Assembly: GCA_947172415.1 (NCBI GenBank)
Contig: OX359189.1
Span: 1,572,501-1,636,500 of the forward strand
DNA from: Chondrosia reniformis
Taxonomy: Eukaryota; Porifera; Demospongiae; Chondrillida; Chondrillidae
Direction of reading: 5' to 3'
DNA: 64,000 bases
The notes beneath the pieces are model-generated. The model made no database searches and was not told where the DNA came from. It was given only the letters and a program-made list of their open reading frames with translations. Both the position numbers and the translations under genes were made by a program. This document shows positions 46,634-59,400 of the stretch, one piece after another (position 1 is the first letter of the stretch; each line of letters starts with the position of its first letter).

Positions 46634-49224
46634 AATTCTACAACATCTACATTATCTACCGAATCTACAACATCTACATTATCTACTAATTCTACAGCAT
46701 CTACCGAATCTACAGTATCTACCGAATCTACAACATCTACCGAATCTACAGCTAGTATCTACCAATTCTACAACATCTACCGAATCTACAGTATCTACCA
46801 ATTCAACAACATCTACATTATCTACCAATTCTACAGCAACTACCGAATCTACAGTATCTACCAAATCTACAGCATCTACATTATCTACCGAATCTACAGT
46901 ATCTACCAATTCTACAACATCTACCGAATCTAGAGAATCTACCAATTCTACAGCATTTACCGAATCTACAGTATCTACCAATTCTACAACATCTACATTA
47001 TCTACCAATTGTACAGTATCTACCGAATCTACAGTATCTACCAATTCTACAGCATCTACCGAATCTACAGTATCTACCAATTCTACAACATCTACAGTAT
47101 CTACCAATTCTACAGCATCTACAGTATCTACCAAATCTACAGAATCTACAGTATCTACAGAATCTACCAATTCTACAACATCTACAGTATCTACCAATTC
47201 TACAGCATCTACAGTATCTACCAAATCTACAGTATCTACCAATTCTACAACATCTACCAATTCTACAACATCTACAGTATCTACCAATTCTACAGTATCT
47301 ATCAATTCTACAACATCTACATCATCTACCAATTCTACAGCATCTACCGAATCTACAGTATCTACCAATTCTACAACATCTACAGTATCTACCAATTCTA
47401 CAACATCTACATTATCTACTAATTCTACAGCATCTACCGAATCTACAGTATCTACCAATTCTACAACATCTACAGTATCTAACAATTCTACAACATCTAC
47501 AGTATCTATCAATTCTACAGCATCTACAGTATCTACCAAATCTACAGAATCTACAGTATCTACCAATTCTACAACATCTACCAATTCTACAACATCTACA
47601 TGTCTACCAATTCTACAGTATCTATCAATTCTACAACATCTACCAATTCTACAGTATCTACCGAATCTACAGTATCTACCAATTCTACAACATCTACAGT
47701 ATCTACCAATTCTACAACATCTACAGTATTTACCAATTCTACAAATTCTACAGTATCTACCAATTCTACAACATCTACAGTATCTACCAATTCTACAGTA
47801 TCTACATTATCTACCAATTCTACAGCATCTACCGAATCTACAGTATCTACCAATTCTACATCTACAACATCTACATTATCTACTGAATCTACAGTATCTA
47901 CATTATCTACCAATTCTACAGCATCTACCGAATCTACAAAATCTACAGTATCTACCAATTCTACAGCATCTACCGAATCTACAGTATCTACCAATTCTAC
48001 AACATCTACAGTATCTACCAATTCTACAGCATCTACAGTATCTACCAATTCTACAACATCTACAGTATCTACCAATTCTACAACATCTACAGTATCTACA
48101 AAATCTACAGTATCTACCAATTCTACAGCATCTACCGAATCTACAGTATCTACCAATTCTACAACATCTACAGTATCTACCAATTCTACAGCATCTACAG
48201 TATCTACCAATTCTACAACATCTACAGTATACCAATTCTACAACATCTACAGTATCTACAAAATCTACAGTATCTACCAATTCTACAGCATCTACCGAAT
48301 CTACAGTATCTACCAATTCTACAGCATCTACAGTATCTACCAATTCTACAACATCTACAGTATCTACCAATTCTACAGCATCTACCGAATCTACAGTATC
48401 TACCAATTCTACATCTACAACATCTACATTATCTACTGAATCTACAGTATCTACATTATCTACCAATTCTACAGCATCTACCGAATCTACAGTATCTACC
48501 AATTCTACAGCATCTACAGTATCTACCAATTCTACAACATCTACAGTATCTACCAATTCTACAGCATCTACCGAATCTACAGTATCTACCAATTCTACAT
48601 CTACAACATCTACATTATCTACTGAATCTACAGTATCTACATTATCTACCAATTCTACAGCATCTACCGAATCTACAGTATCTACCAATTCTACAACATC
48701 TACAGTATCTACCAATTCTACAGCATCTACAGTATCTACCAATTCTACAACATCTACAGTATCTACCAATTCTACAACATCTACAGTATCTACAAAATCT
48801 ACAGTATCTACCAATTCTACAGCATCTACCGAATCTACAAATTCTACAACATCTACAGTATCTACCAATTCTACAGCATCTACAGTATCTACCAATTCTA
48901 CAACATCTACAGTATCTACCAATTCTACAACATCTACAGTATCTACAAAATCTACAGTATCTACCAATTCTACAGCATCTACCGAATCTACAGTATCTAC
49001 CAATTCTACAGCATCTACAGTATCTACCAATTCTACAACATCTACAGTATCTACCAATTCTACAGCATCTACCGAATCTACAGTATCTACCAATTCTACA
49101 ACATCTACCGAATCTACCGAATCGACAGTATCTACCAATTCTACAACATCTACCGAATCTACAGTATCTACCAAATCTACAACATCTATATAGTATCTAC
49201 CGAATCTACAGCATCCATTATCTA
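46634..49224 (-). repeat. right arm minisatellite, 9-bp units, inverted relative to the left arm
   Basis: The complement of the left arm motif: CTACCAATT, CTACAGTAT, CTACAACAT, CTACCGAAT and CTACAGCAT in mixed order for about 2.6 kb. Long internal duplications are visible (for example 48290-48480 and 48470-48660). Open frames of Ser-Thr type here are by-products of the 9-bp period. Confidence 0.93.
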
Positions 49225-49225
49225 C

Positions 49226-49287
49226 ATATATCGGCCATTTTTAATAGTATTACGTAAGATGCTAACTTCCTCTCTCTAATGGCTAGT
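49226..49287 (-). repeat. right 62-bp terminal inverted repeat
   Basis: ATATATCGGCCATTTTTAAT through CTAATGGCTAGT, the reverse complement of 42727-42788. It is followed by the second TATTTGATG. Confidence 0.9.
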
Positions 49288-49296
49288 TATTTGATG

Positions 49297-49826
49297 TATA
49301 TTATCAAGCAACGGTACACCTCATAAATCACCAACGAAGCGATTTTCGGTTAGTTATTTGCAGCCATTCATACACGCTTTTCTAAATACCAAAACATGTT
49401 TCGGCGCCCTACAGCGTTCAAAAAGCGTTTCGTTATATTTACTTTTTGCAGATGTATACGTACTAGTCAATGGTGAACACTGCCATTCCTAATTCTAACA
49501 TCATTTTTGTAAATGTTTTTATTTACTTGTGTATGATACACATACATAATATGTATAGTCAAGAAGTTAGGAAGCTATACGTAAATAACACTTTATAATT
49601 AATTAGATTGATTTATCTTAAAGATTTAGTTGCATGCCATCCCAACCTTTTTTTAATAAATGCCTATAGGTATACTCCATATACAGAGCTATATATAGCT
49701 CAAGATGTACATATACAGCGCTAGCCTCATTTATAATGATTGCAGAATATATGTATCTTGTTCTGCAAAGGAGTAGCTAAAATGTTTGAAAGTGCTAGTA
49801 CATGTACTTAATTAATTCCGCTGTAG
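49297..49826. other. spacer right of the fold-back element
   Basis: 530 bp of AT-rich sequence, with a short CGTTT-rich patch near 49420. No gene or repeat was recognised. Confidence 0.5.
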
Positions 49827-49939
49827 GACTTGTAGCTCCAATCGACATCACAGATATTCAATGGAAGGATGGAGACATGAACACATTTAACGTACAGCTA
49901 TGGCAACCATCGATCTGCAGTGCTGCCAACATTATTTGA
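49827..49939 (+). other. possible terminal coding exon
   Basis: After CCGCTGTAG an open segment reads LVAPIDITDIQWKDGDMN and ends at TGA 49937-49939. Its start phase (one carried base) is compatible with the donor after the ATPase exon at 46078, which would make the right inverted arm part of an intron. No homology was recognised, and chance cannot be excluded. Confidence 0.3.
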
Positions 49940-50014
49940 TAATTGTCCCAAATCACGTAAACAAAAATCCGAAATTTACTAATCAAAAAATCCAAAGAAA
50001 ATCCGAATTTATAC

Positions 50015-50174
50015 CTGGGCTTCTTTGAAGGTAACTCTCTGTTGCTATAACTTTCACCGCGACTGCTTGAGCTTGAGCTACCTTCATTTTGTGACGAATT
50101 AACTTTAACCTTTTCCGCTTGTGAGGACCTTTACCATTGAAATCCGAGTTAGTTCTAGTTTTTGATAAATCCAT
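50015..50174 (-). CDS. possible first exon of a small Lys-rich protein
   Basis: Minus-strand ATG at 50174 opens MDLSKTRTNSDFNGKGPHKR and continues basic (KRLKLIRHKMKV) to YLQRSP, with a good donor (CAG/GTATAAA) at 50014. The gene would be divergent from NLR-2 by 256 bp. No further exon or family was identified. Confidence 0.35.
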
Positions 50175-50430
50175 CCGAGCTGCTGCAAGTCCTTTCAAAA
50201 ATCCGAATATTAGGACAAAATCGAAACTTTGGCAGCGCTGCATCTGAATTACAACGACATATTCTGCTCTCTGTTTTTAGTGCGTATATACAGTCACACC
50301 CATACCAGGACCCTCGCCATATACATATAGAAGAAATAGGTTCAAAATGAAAGTGGTAAAATTACAAGTGTAATATATATAACAATGCCTAAATAAGGCT
50401 CGTTCGCTGAAAAGGCGCCAACAAATTAAA

Positions 50431-53400
50431 ATGTCTTCTGAGAGTGTTTTACCTTATGCAAGCGCTGAATTAGAATCAGAAGAAGCATCTACCCCGGACA
50501 GTAAAAGATTTCGTCATAGTAATCCATTGAAGAACACCGAATGTATGCTAACCTAGCTAGCGCATGCATTTATTTTCTGACCGCCACTTTGTAATCTTTC
50601 TTCATTGAATAATTAATGACCTATATTAGAGAACCGTAGATTATACTACCGTGGCCATTACGATAGTAGAAACCTATGTATGGATCTTCATATAGAGCCT
50701 ATCTTTATACTTTATAAAAAGAATTAACCCAAGCTTGAATAGGTCATTTATAAGTAGCATGATCGCGATGCTTGGGTTCTTTTAATGAATACTATATATA
50801 TATAGCTAAGTTTTACCAGGCCATTTGAAAGAAGATGACAGCATATATAGATTATATATGACTGATCATAAGTCATATACAGTGGAAACTGGTTAAGGAG
50901 TACTAAGTAAGCCTTAAGTAAGTACTATGCCTTTTAGTTATCGTTATCAGTTCTTGTTAAACAATAGTACTGCTATAATACAAAGTTTTGCATACACCTC
51001 CATATATGATTAAAAGTAGTCATGTGTATAGTCTGTGTCTTTGTGAAAGCTTCAACACAAAAATTTCAATTTAAAATTGATAAAATGTCTAAAGCTGATT
51101 AACTGTCTCCAAACCAATAAAAGTACTGGGTCCGATACTATCCCTCCTTCCATCTTGAAATGTGCCAAACCTGTTATTGCTCCACCTTGCCATTGTGCCA
51201 ACATCATCAACTCTTCCTTTTCTACTTCCTGCTTCCCTTCCAACTGGAAACAAGCCTGGGTAAAACTGCTCTCTTCTTTTCAATTAAAGAAAGGAGTAAT
51301 GATTTTCTCCACATTCCTATTGTATACATTTTGCTCATATATGATGAGGTTTGAATGGACATGTACAATGGAAAATATACATGCACAACATTTGTATCTG
51401 TTTATTTGATGTATATTCACTCAAATGGTAATGTTTAATCAATTCATTATCTTCCACTTTCTGTCTCCATGCACTTAATTCACCAGTCCAAAAGAAAGGT
51501 ATATCAATTCAAGACTTGTTGCCTTACTCCACAAGGTTATCTCACAAGTTACTTCCGCTGGGAGTAGCACTTGGAATTTCCGATTATGCTAAAGGCATTC
51601 TAGCAGGCAATGGAACACCTCAAGATAAGTGTATCTTAATACTTGACAAGTGGTTAGAAGTGACTGAAAACCCAACTTGGAAGGAGTTTTGCAAGACACT
51701 TAGACAACCTGGTCTTGAGATGGTGAGCCTTGCTAATGAAATAGAAAAGAACCATTGTCCACATGCTTCAAGTGAGTTTCCACTTTAATCTAACACATGT
51801 ACACTTGTTTAAAAACTGGATTTAGTAAAATTGAGGAATTAAGGAGTGTTTAACTGTGTTAATGTGAAGCAAACAGAAATTCTCATCCTGTGTATGTACG
51901 TATGTATATTTGTTTAACTATACAGAATAAGCAGTAGCTGGCCATGAGGAAATGTGTGTAGAAAATGTTTTCAAATGTTTCATTTGAGTTGTTAATTAAG
52001 GAGCTTTTTCAATCATTTTATACATACTGCTTGCATATCTGATATATAGATCAATAGTGAAGGCTAAGATATAGGTAAAAGGCTTTCCCATGCATATTAA
52101 TTAAAATGACCTTTGTCAAGGAGCTGGGGCGCCGGGTCAGAGCAGTGACTGGGGAGCCATGCTCCCTTCAGTTCCTGCTGCAGGGCATGGCAGTTGCCAT
52201 TCAGCGAGGCAATGCTGCAGCAGTTCTGGGGACCTCATCCCCGATGGACAATGTATTTATCTGATTTCCTATTTAGAGCAGTGTTTAGAGTATTAATTGT
52301 ATTATTGTTTCATATTTCTTTAACAATTAACAATATATTTATCAATTAGTTTCAATTTTATGAACTAACAAAAGAATATTAATAAATAAATTAATATCTC
52401 TTTATATTAAAATTAAATACAAAATAATAAATTTGTTTTCCTGCATTTTTGTTTAGTTGACAGTACAAGCAGAAAGCCTCTTGCTCAATGTACTAATTCC
52501 GTGAATCCAGAAATGCAGACACCTCTATCAATGGAATCAGAGGAACCTGTAAGGTTTAGCCTGCCATGTGTGCTATATATATAATAACTATAGCCCAGAG
52601 ACGAGGATTATAGCTGAAATATATATAATACAAGGCAGAGTTGAAGCAATTATATTTTGGTGGAAACTGAATTGGGAAAACAGTATCCAAAACAACTTAC
52701 TACATAATGTTAAATAAACAGAATCCGGCGGTTAATTATTAGTTTAACTTGCAATTTAATATATGGAAGTGAGGATTAAGCAAAAGTGTTCTTCTATACA
52801 GTACACTTTAAAAAAAATTGTGTGCTGTTTTAACACACTTAAGTGTGCTGTTTAGATGTTTTCAGTTTTAGCACACTTTTCAATCAAAAATTTTCATTTT
52901 AAAATCAATACATAATTGAATACACAGACTGCATGCATGCACTTAAGGGCTACACTTTTAATCATATATGTATGCAGGTACTTAAGTGCATGGGGGAGTA
53001 TACCATCATGCAGCATATATCTAAGTTACATATACTGTTATCCTTCATTCTTATACAGTTTTCTGATTCATATGCATACCAACCTCTCAGTGATCTCCTT
53101 CACAAGTACTACACTGATAAGATGAAAGTGGTTCCCACTGATACAGATATAATGTTTATCGAATTGGCTGTGGTTGGCAGAGAGAAGAGACTTCGCAAGA
53201 AACAAGATCTTTGTAACTTTCTACAAGCAGCTATTGAAGGAATAGACATTATTCATGAACGATCAAAAACAATTGATTATAAGAACCTTTTAAGCTATGA
53301 TGAACAATTATCTGGTAAACGTATCATTGTAAGTGGAGCTCCTGGTTGTGGGAAGACTACTCTGTCTAGAAAAATCTGTAAAGACCTTTGTTCCCAGGAG

Positions 53401-56400
53401 CTGAAGAATGACTATAGACTAGTCATCCTGGTACACCTTCGTGAGTTAAGTCTGCATGTGAAAGAAGAAGAGCTCCAGCTTCACCATCTCCTAAAGAAGT
53501 ATGCTACCTCTGGTGTGGACATTGATATTCGGAATATTAGTAAGGTTATTGAGCAAAGTAAAGGTAAAGGAGTGATCCTTGTTCTAGATGGCTATGATGA
53601 GATATCTGATGATATGAAGAAGAGCCAATTCATGCAGAACATTCTCAAAAGCTCTTCCCTGTATCTCAGTGAGTGTGACATAGTCATCACCTCCCGTCCT
53701 GTTACCATGCCAGAGCTCCTATCAGACCTGGAGGGACCTGGTGGCCATGTTGAAATACTGGGTTTCAAGACAAAGCAGATCCATTCATACATCAAGAGCT
53801 ACTTTAACCAAAATGGACAACTTGCAGCTAAACTGATAGAGAAACTGAAAGGTTTACCTTCAGTTTGTGGAATGTGTCGCATTCCAGTGATCCTCCAGAT
53901 AGTCTGCCGAGTGCAGGAGTACTTGGGAGAAGCCGGCCTCCCTCATACAATGAGCGGAATCTATGCAAAGTTCATTTTTCGACAATTGATAGAGTTTATA
54001 GAATCAATTCAATCAGTTAATCCTCTGATCAAAGGAGTGTCTGTAACTGACCTTCTCAATATTCCTAGTAATGTATTCCCTCACTTTACAGAGCTGTGTG
54101 AAATGGCTTACAAGTTTTCTGTGAATCAGAAGCTTGTATTATCACAGAATGACCTCTCTGCTGCCCTAAGAAGCTCCGCCCACAGAGGAAGCATTTATGG
54201 ACTGTTAACCACAGAATCAGTTATTGATTTGTTTGTTCCTGGCCTGCTTGAGTTGTACATATTTACTCACAAAACAGTACAAGAGGCACTGGCAGCAGTT
54301 TATGTTGCTAAACAGACCCCAGAGAAACAGTGGGAGATCTGGAAGGAGCAATTTGGAAGGACAGAGATGGTGGAGGTGTGGAAATTCTTTTGCGGATTTA
54401 CTAAACTACTCCACTTTGACCTCTTGAAGCTGGTTAATAGCAAGTCTCAGCAGTCAGAAAGAGAGAAGAAAGCTCTACCTCCCCTGCTGATGATCTCCCT
54501 TTATGAAGCCGACAGTGAAGATCTAGCTAGAGCAGTCTTCGCAGATGCCATGTTTAACAGCATCACATTTTCATCATCTTCAGCGTATGAGACAGCCATC
54601 TTGGGTTACTGTCTCCAATTCAACTCCAACATTGAAAAGCTTGACTTCAAAGCCAAAAGGTCTCCCATTCAAGTGGAACTTGTGCTTCCAGCTATATTAG
54701 GTCACAAGAACCTGAAGGAACTGACAATACAGTCTCTTGGGAAGTCAGGTATGTTAGTGCTGCTCATATATGGCTCTATTTATACTTCTTTTTATTTTCA
54801 ACCTGTACTTAGTACAGTAGTTACTACGTGTATATACGTAGATTAAATTATATACTGTATATTTTTTGTAATTTACTAGCAATAAAAGTCCTGATAATTG
54901 TTTTACTGTTACTATAGATTGGGATAAATTTGTAGGATGTCTGAAGAATTGTGTGTCTTCTAGTCTGAAAGCCCTTGCAATAAAGGACATGGAAACAGAT
55001 TTCCTTATTTCTGTACTATTGCATGGAAGTAAAATGTATCTTTTGACCAAATTGGAATACAAGTGTGACAAGATAATTACAAAGAAAACAAAGGTACATA
55101 CCAATTAGTAGCAAATAATATACAACACTAGATAATTATGCCAAACCAACCAAGTGACAATCGTCTATCATACTATGTATGTATATCGTAAAGCAACAAT
55201 TGTATGTGCAAGTTTTATTTATGCGAATTATGCGAGTCAATTCCTGGGCACATAAATTTCTATTCACACTATATTAGTACGGCATAAAGGTAAGTGATCA
55301 TTTCGCAACTGATTTTCACATGTACGTACGTTAGCACAGTGATGGCTTTGTTTTGTTACTTCCAACCTGCAAATTCTTTGCCAACAGCCAGAGAAACACA
55401 GCCGTTCTATGCGAGGTACAACACAGCAAAGCAGCCGAGAAAGCGTAAGGCTTACACGGTGTTTACCGCTGAACAGAGAGCTGCCATAGGGAGATACGCT
55501 TCCGAGAATGGAAATGTAGCGGCAGTCATTCAGTAATAAAAAGATGTTGCTTAATCTTGATATAGACAAAAATGCATTAATAAGAAGGGCATAAATTTCT
55601 TCAGAGGCCGAATTTTCCAAATTCACATGAATTTTCACACACATACAATTGTACCTTTACGTTATATTAATAATTTATTCTAATGCATATAAGTGCATAT
55701 ATATGTAATAGCTATACACTCCGCCCTAGGCTTTTTGCAAGCTTTTCGCATTTATTGAGTTATTGGTGGGATATTGCATTGTATATAACTATAATAAGAG
55801 GCCAAAGTGCCTCTTATTATAGTTATACAACGGTTGTGGAATATAATTTTCCTTGGTTGCCCCAGCAACGGAGTGTATATTATATGCATATATATTGAAA
55901 TATCTTAATTATATTCTGTAGGCTGTATCATGCCACAAATCTAAATGTTCTTCAATAAAACAGTATTTAAAAGAGGCTACTCTAAAGAATGTTCGTTTGA
56001 ATATTGCAGTAGTGGCCTGGGATTTGGCCACTTCCATCGCTTGTGGATTATTGTGCAACAGAAGCTTGGTTGACTTGCACCTAAGTTTTTATAATACATC
56101 AGGTTAGGGACAGGCTGCTTTTATTGATTTAGTGCATGAAGTGCAAGTGTATAGCTGCAGTTTCTCGTAGAGACTGGCTGTTTTGGTTGGTTAGTGTATA
56201 TGTGTACGTAGCTGCATGTTTATTATACTGTTTATTCAGTAAACATTTTAAAGGCATACAGCTGCCCTGCCCAGTAGCCAGCCAGTGCAATATACAATAA
56301 GAAGTCATACAATATAGCTACATACTTTCATGAAAGCAATGAACCATAATATTGACCTTGTTATGTAATAGATTAAAATTATGCTTGCATTAGATATTAG

Positions 56401-59400
56401 AGTTAAACAGTATACCACTGGAGTATAGTAGTTGATTACAGTCATAATATACGTACATATAAATGTGTGTATATATAGTTACTAATTTCCTATTCTATTA
56501 TAGAGGATAATCAGTTTTGCAAACTTTCTGAGGATGGGAGGTGTACGCTCAGTTTTACTGACCACCAGTGGTTGGTAGATGTTCTGCCTACCCTAATTGA
56601 GAGGAAAGTTAGTGTTCTTGCACTTGAAATGGAAAAATCATCCAAAGATGTAAGTACCAGAATGTTTTGGCTATAACAGATCTGGCTAGGCTGTGAGTAG
56701 TAATATTTGTATTAGAAAGCTATGATGAGGGAGCTAATTGTACTCAACTGTGAAAAGGTTATAATATGATAGAAATGTAATCACTGGGAGATATTACGGA
56801 TTATATTTCTATCATACGTATATCCTTTGCACAGCTTAGTGCAAGTAACTCTCTTAGTTCATTGTGAGCACTCAGTCTCACTTAGAGTCACTGTAGCCTC
56901 CATCTTGTTGTCTTATTGCAAAACCACAAGTCTTTCACTTGTGATAGATTAATAAGCTGAAGACAGTCATTCTACGTACCTCACCACCAGAAGTATACCA
57001 CACTGATGGAGCCCAAAGAGGGTGAAACATGCACTAGCTGTAACTAGTACTTCTGTAATAAGGATTCCTTCTAACTTATCTTTTGGATGATTCATTCACT
57101 GAAGAAGACCCCCAGGGACAAAACGTCTGACTAAAGTTTAACAACAAAACTGCATGTAGCTCTAGATGCTCAAAATGTTGAAGGATGAACCATCCAAAAG
57201 ATACATACTTCTGATATTTGAATATAGACATTTGTGCTTTCGTTGTATTTACAGTACTTGCAATACGTACATATACAATGGAGTGATGTTACATGTATGT
57301 ATTGTGTGATGTCACGTGATATAGTGTGTGATTTCATGTCTCTGTATCAGTTCACAAGTGATGACCTTGAACAACTAGGTCGAGCTCTAACGACATTTCT
57401 GTCAGACCACAGATCACTGGAAAAGTTCCACTTGACTATTCCATTTGCTTCATCAAATGAGCTAGCTACTCTCTGTATGCTCAGTGTATTGTATAGCAGT
57501 ACACCAGCTGATGTGAAATTTGAGGAAAAAGGTATTTATAGCACTTACCTCTTATTATGGTGTTTATACTGTACGTACATATATAGAGGTTGTGGTGTTT
57601 ATTTTAATTTCGTAAATCTGTAGCACTTGGACAGATTAGATCAGAGCAGTCAATGCCAGACTGTGAAGGTAAGCTATACATGCAATGCAAGTCCCACACA
57701 CTGGACCAGTCATCATTCATCCTTCTTCTTTAACTATATCAGACACTAAATAGAAAAGCGTTCCAGTTGTCACCCATTATGTGACGATTCATACCACTCG
57801 CTGTTTCACTGGATTGGCGATTTACAAGGTCAAGATTTTGTCGAGACTTCTAGTGAGGTTTTGACGAGTCTTGGCGAGTGATAGCCTCAACAATCTCGAT
57901 CGAGTGAGCGTTTCTTTTAGCGCGTACTGTAGCTATAAAGTAATTTTTGGTCCTGATCAAAGTGTCATTCCATTATCACCTATTAAGTAACAATAAAATA
58001 ACCTTTTCCTCTAACCAAAATTGATTTTAGTCCGACCTTTAAATACCACAAGTTTTAATAACATTTGCATTAATAGGGCACAGGTAATGATCTTTTCAAC
58101 CATTTTTGTGTTAATAGACTTAAGAATATAGCTATATACATCAACAAAGTTTAACAACTCTTCCTGCTAATAGAGAGAGCTATACCAAAAGGGCTGGTAA
58201 TAATAGGTGGATGAGATTTGAAGTCAGTGACATATTAGGTAGAAAACTTGGTTGTAGTCTCATTATAATAGCTATTTTAAGCACCAGTAAATTATATGAT
58301 AGGCTGACAATAATGTCCAACCAAAAAAGCAAATGTCCAAGCAAATCCTAATTCTTATTTTAAGCACTGGTCGTAGATATATACTGTACAATCATACGTA
58401 TTACTTATGAAGTAATACGTATGATTGTATACATACATATCTGTGCATGGTACAGTTATGATCTGCCAGGCATGGAGCACCTCTGCTTGTATGCATTACC
58501 AAACAAGAATGAAGCTGATTGGGCCAAATAATCATATATGTATACTATGATCCTTTCCAAGACTCATTTATTAGCTCCATCTCATTTCTGAAAACTGATA
58601 CATTATAAATTAGCACTTGTATGTATATTCTTGTAATGTATATACGTAGTAGAAAATTAATATACAAGTACAGACAACAAGCAGTCACTGCGGGTGCTAC
58701 AACAGTGCCCTATTTCTCCTATTCCTGTAGGGGATTGGCAGTATTCCAAGTCAGGTACTAGTGTTGCCTTGAGTTGTATGTTCCAACCTGACCAGTGGGA
58801 AAAAATGCTTCAAGCTCTTATGAGGCCAGAAATCAAGAACCTTAATCTCACTGTAAAGGTTTCATCAAAAAATGTACGTATTTATTATAGTCTTATACTG
58901 GAATTGATATAATGAACCATCCTTCCTACTTAGTGGTATGTATATTGACTTTATGGGTAATGATGTTATTACACATAATCAAACTTATGTAAATTCTGTA
59001 CATTTGCAGTAAAGCCAGTGTAAGCAGTCACCTGAGTAGAGTGGTCACCTCTGAATTACCATTGGCTCTTAAAGTCCTGGAAAAAAAATCATATACGTAT
59101 ACATGGGTGATACTTATAGCTTTCTATACAGCCACCTCTCTAATAAGGCCAAGTTTAGTTGGCCCCAAGCCAATCCCATTAGACAGGTTTTACTGTATAT
59201 AAAATTTTCTATTTTAGAGCAAACAACAAAAGATATTGGTACCATATAATGTATACTCTTTAGTATTGTAATTTTCTTTGCAGACTCTCTCTAAGATGTA
59301 AATATGAAAAACTCCTGTTTAATAAATAGGGAGTTGATTTCTAGTCTTTTGTTACTCTACATTGAATCTTGAAACACATAAAGCAGCAAATGTAGTTTAC

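Larger units (their letters stand above)
42727..49287. mobile_element. fold-back DNA element with minisatellite arms (MULE/Rehavkus-like form), carrying ATPase exons
   Basis: A 6561-bp unit bounded by a 62-bp inverted repeat (42727-42788 against 49226-49287; two visible mismatches) and a 9-bp target duplication. Inside each terminus is a long array of 9-bp GTAGANNNN units in opposite orientation (about 0.94 kb left, 2.6 kb right), so the ends can fold back on each other. The centre holds exons of a P-loop ATPase and a perfect 37-bp-arm hairpin. A 9-bp duplication and minisatellite-bearing long inverted repeats are known from MULE-related fold-back and Rehavkus elements. No DDE transposase was recognised, so it may be non-autonomous, or the ATPase may be its own gene. 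Confidence 0.8.

Noticed and set aside
46578..49193. 871-codon open frame of Ser-Thr type, and minus-strand Val-Asp frames in the same region
   Set aside because: By-products of the 9-bp minisatellite in the right arm; multiple frames are open at once and there is no non-repeat sequence.
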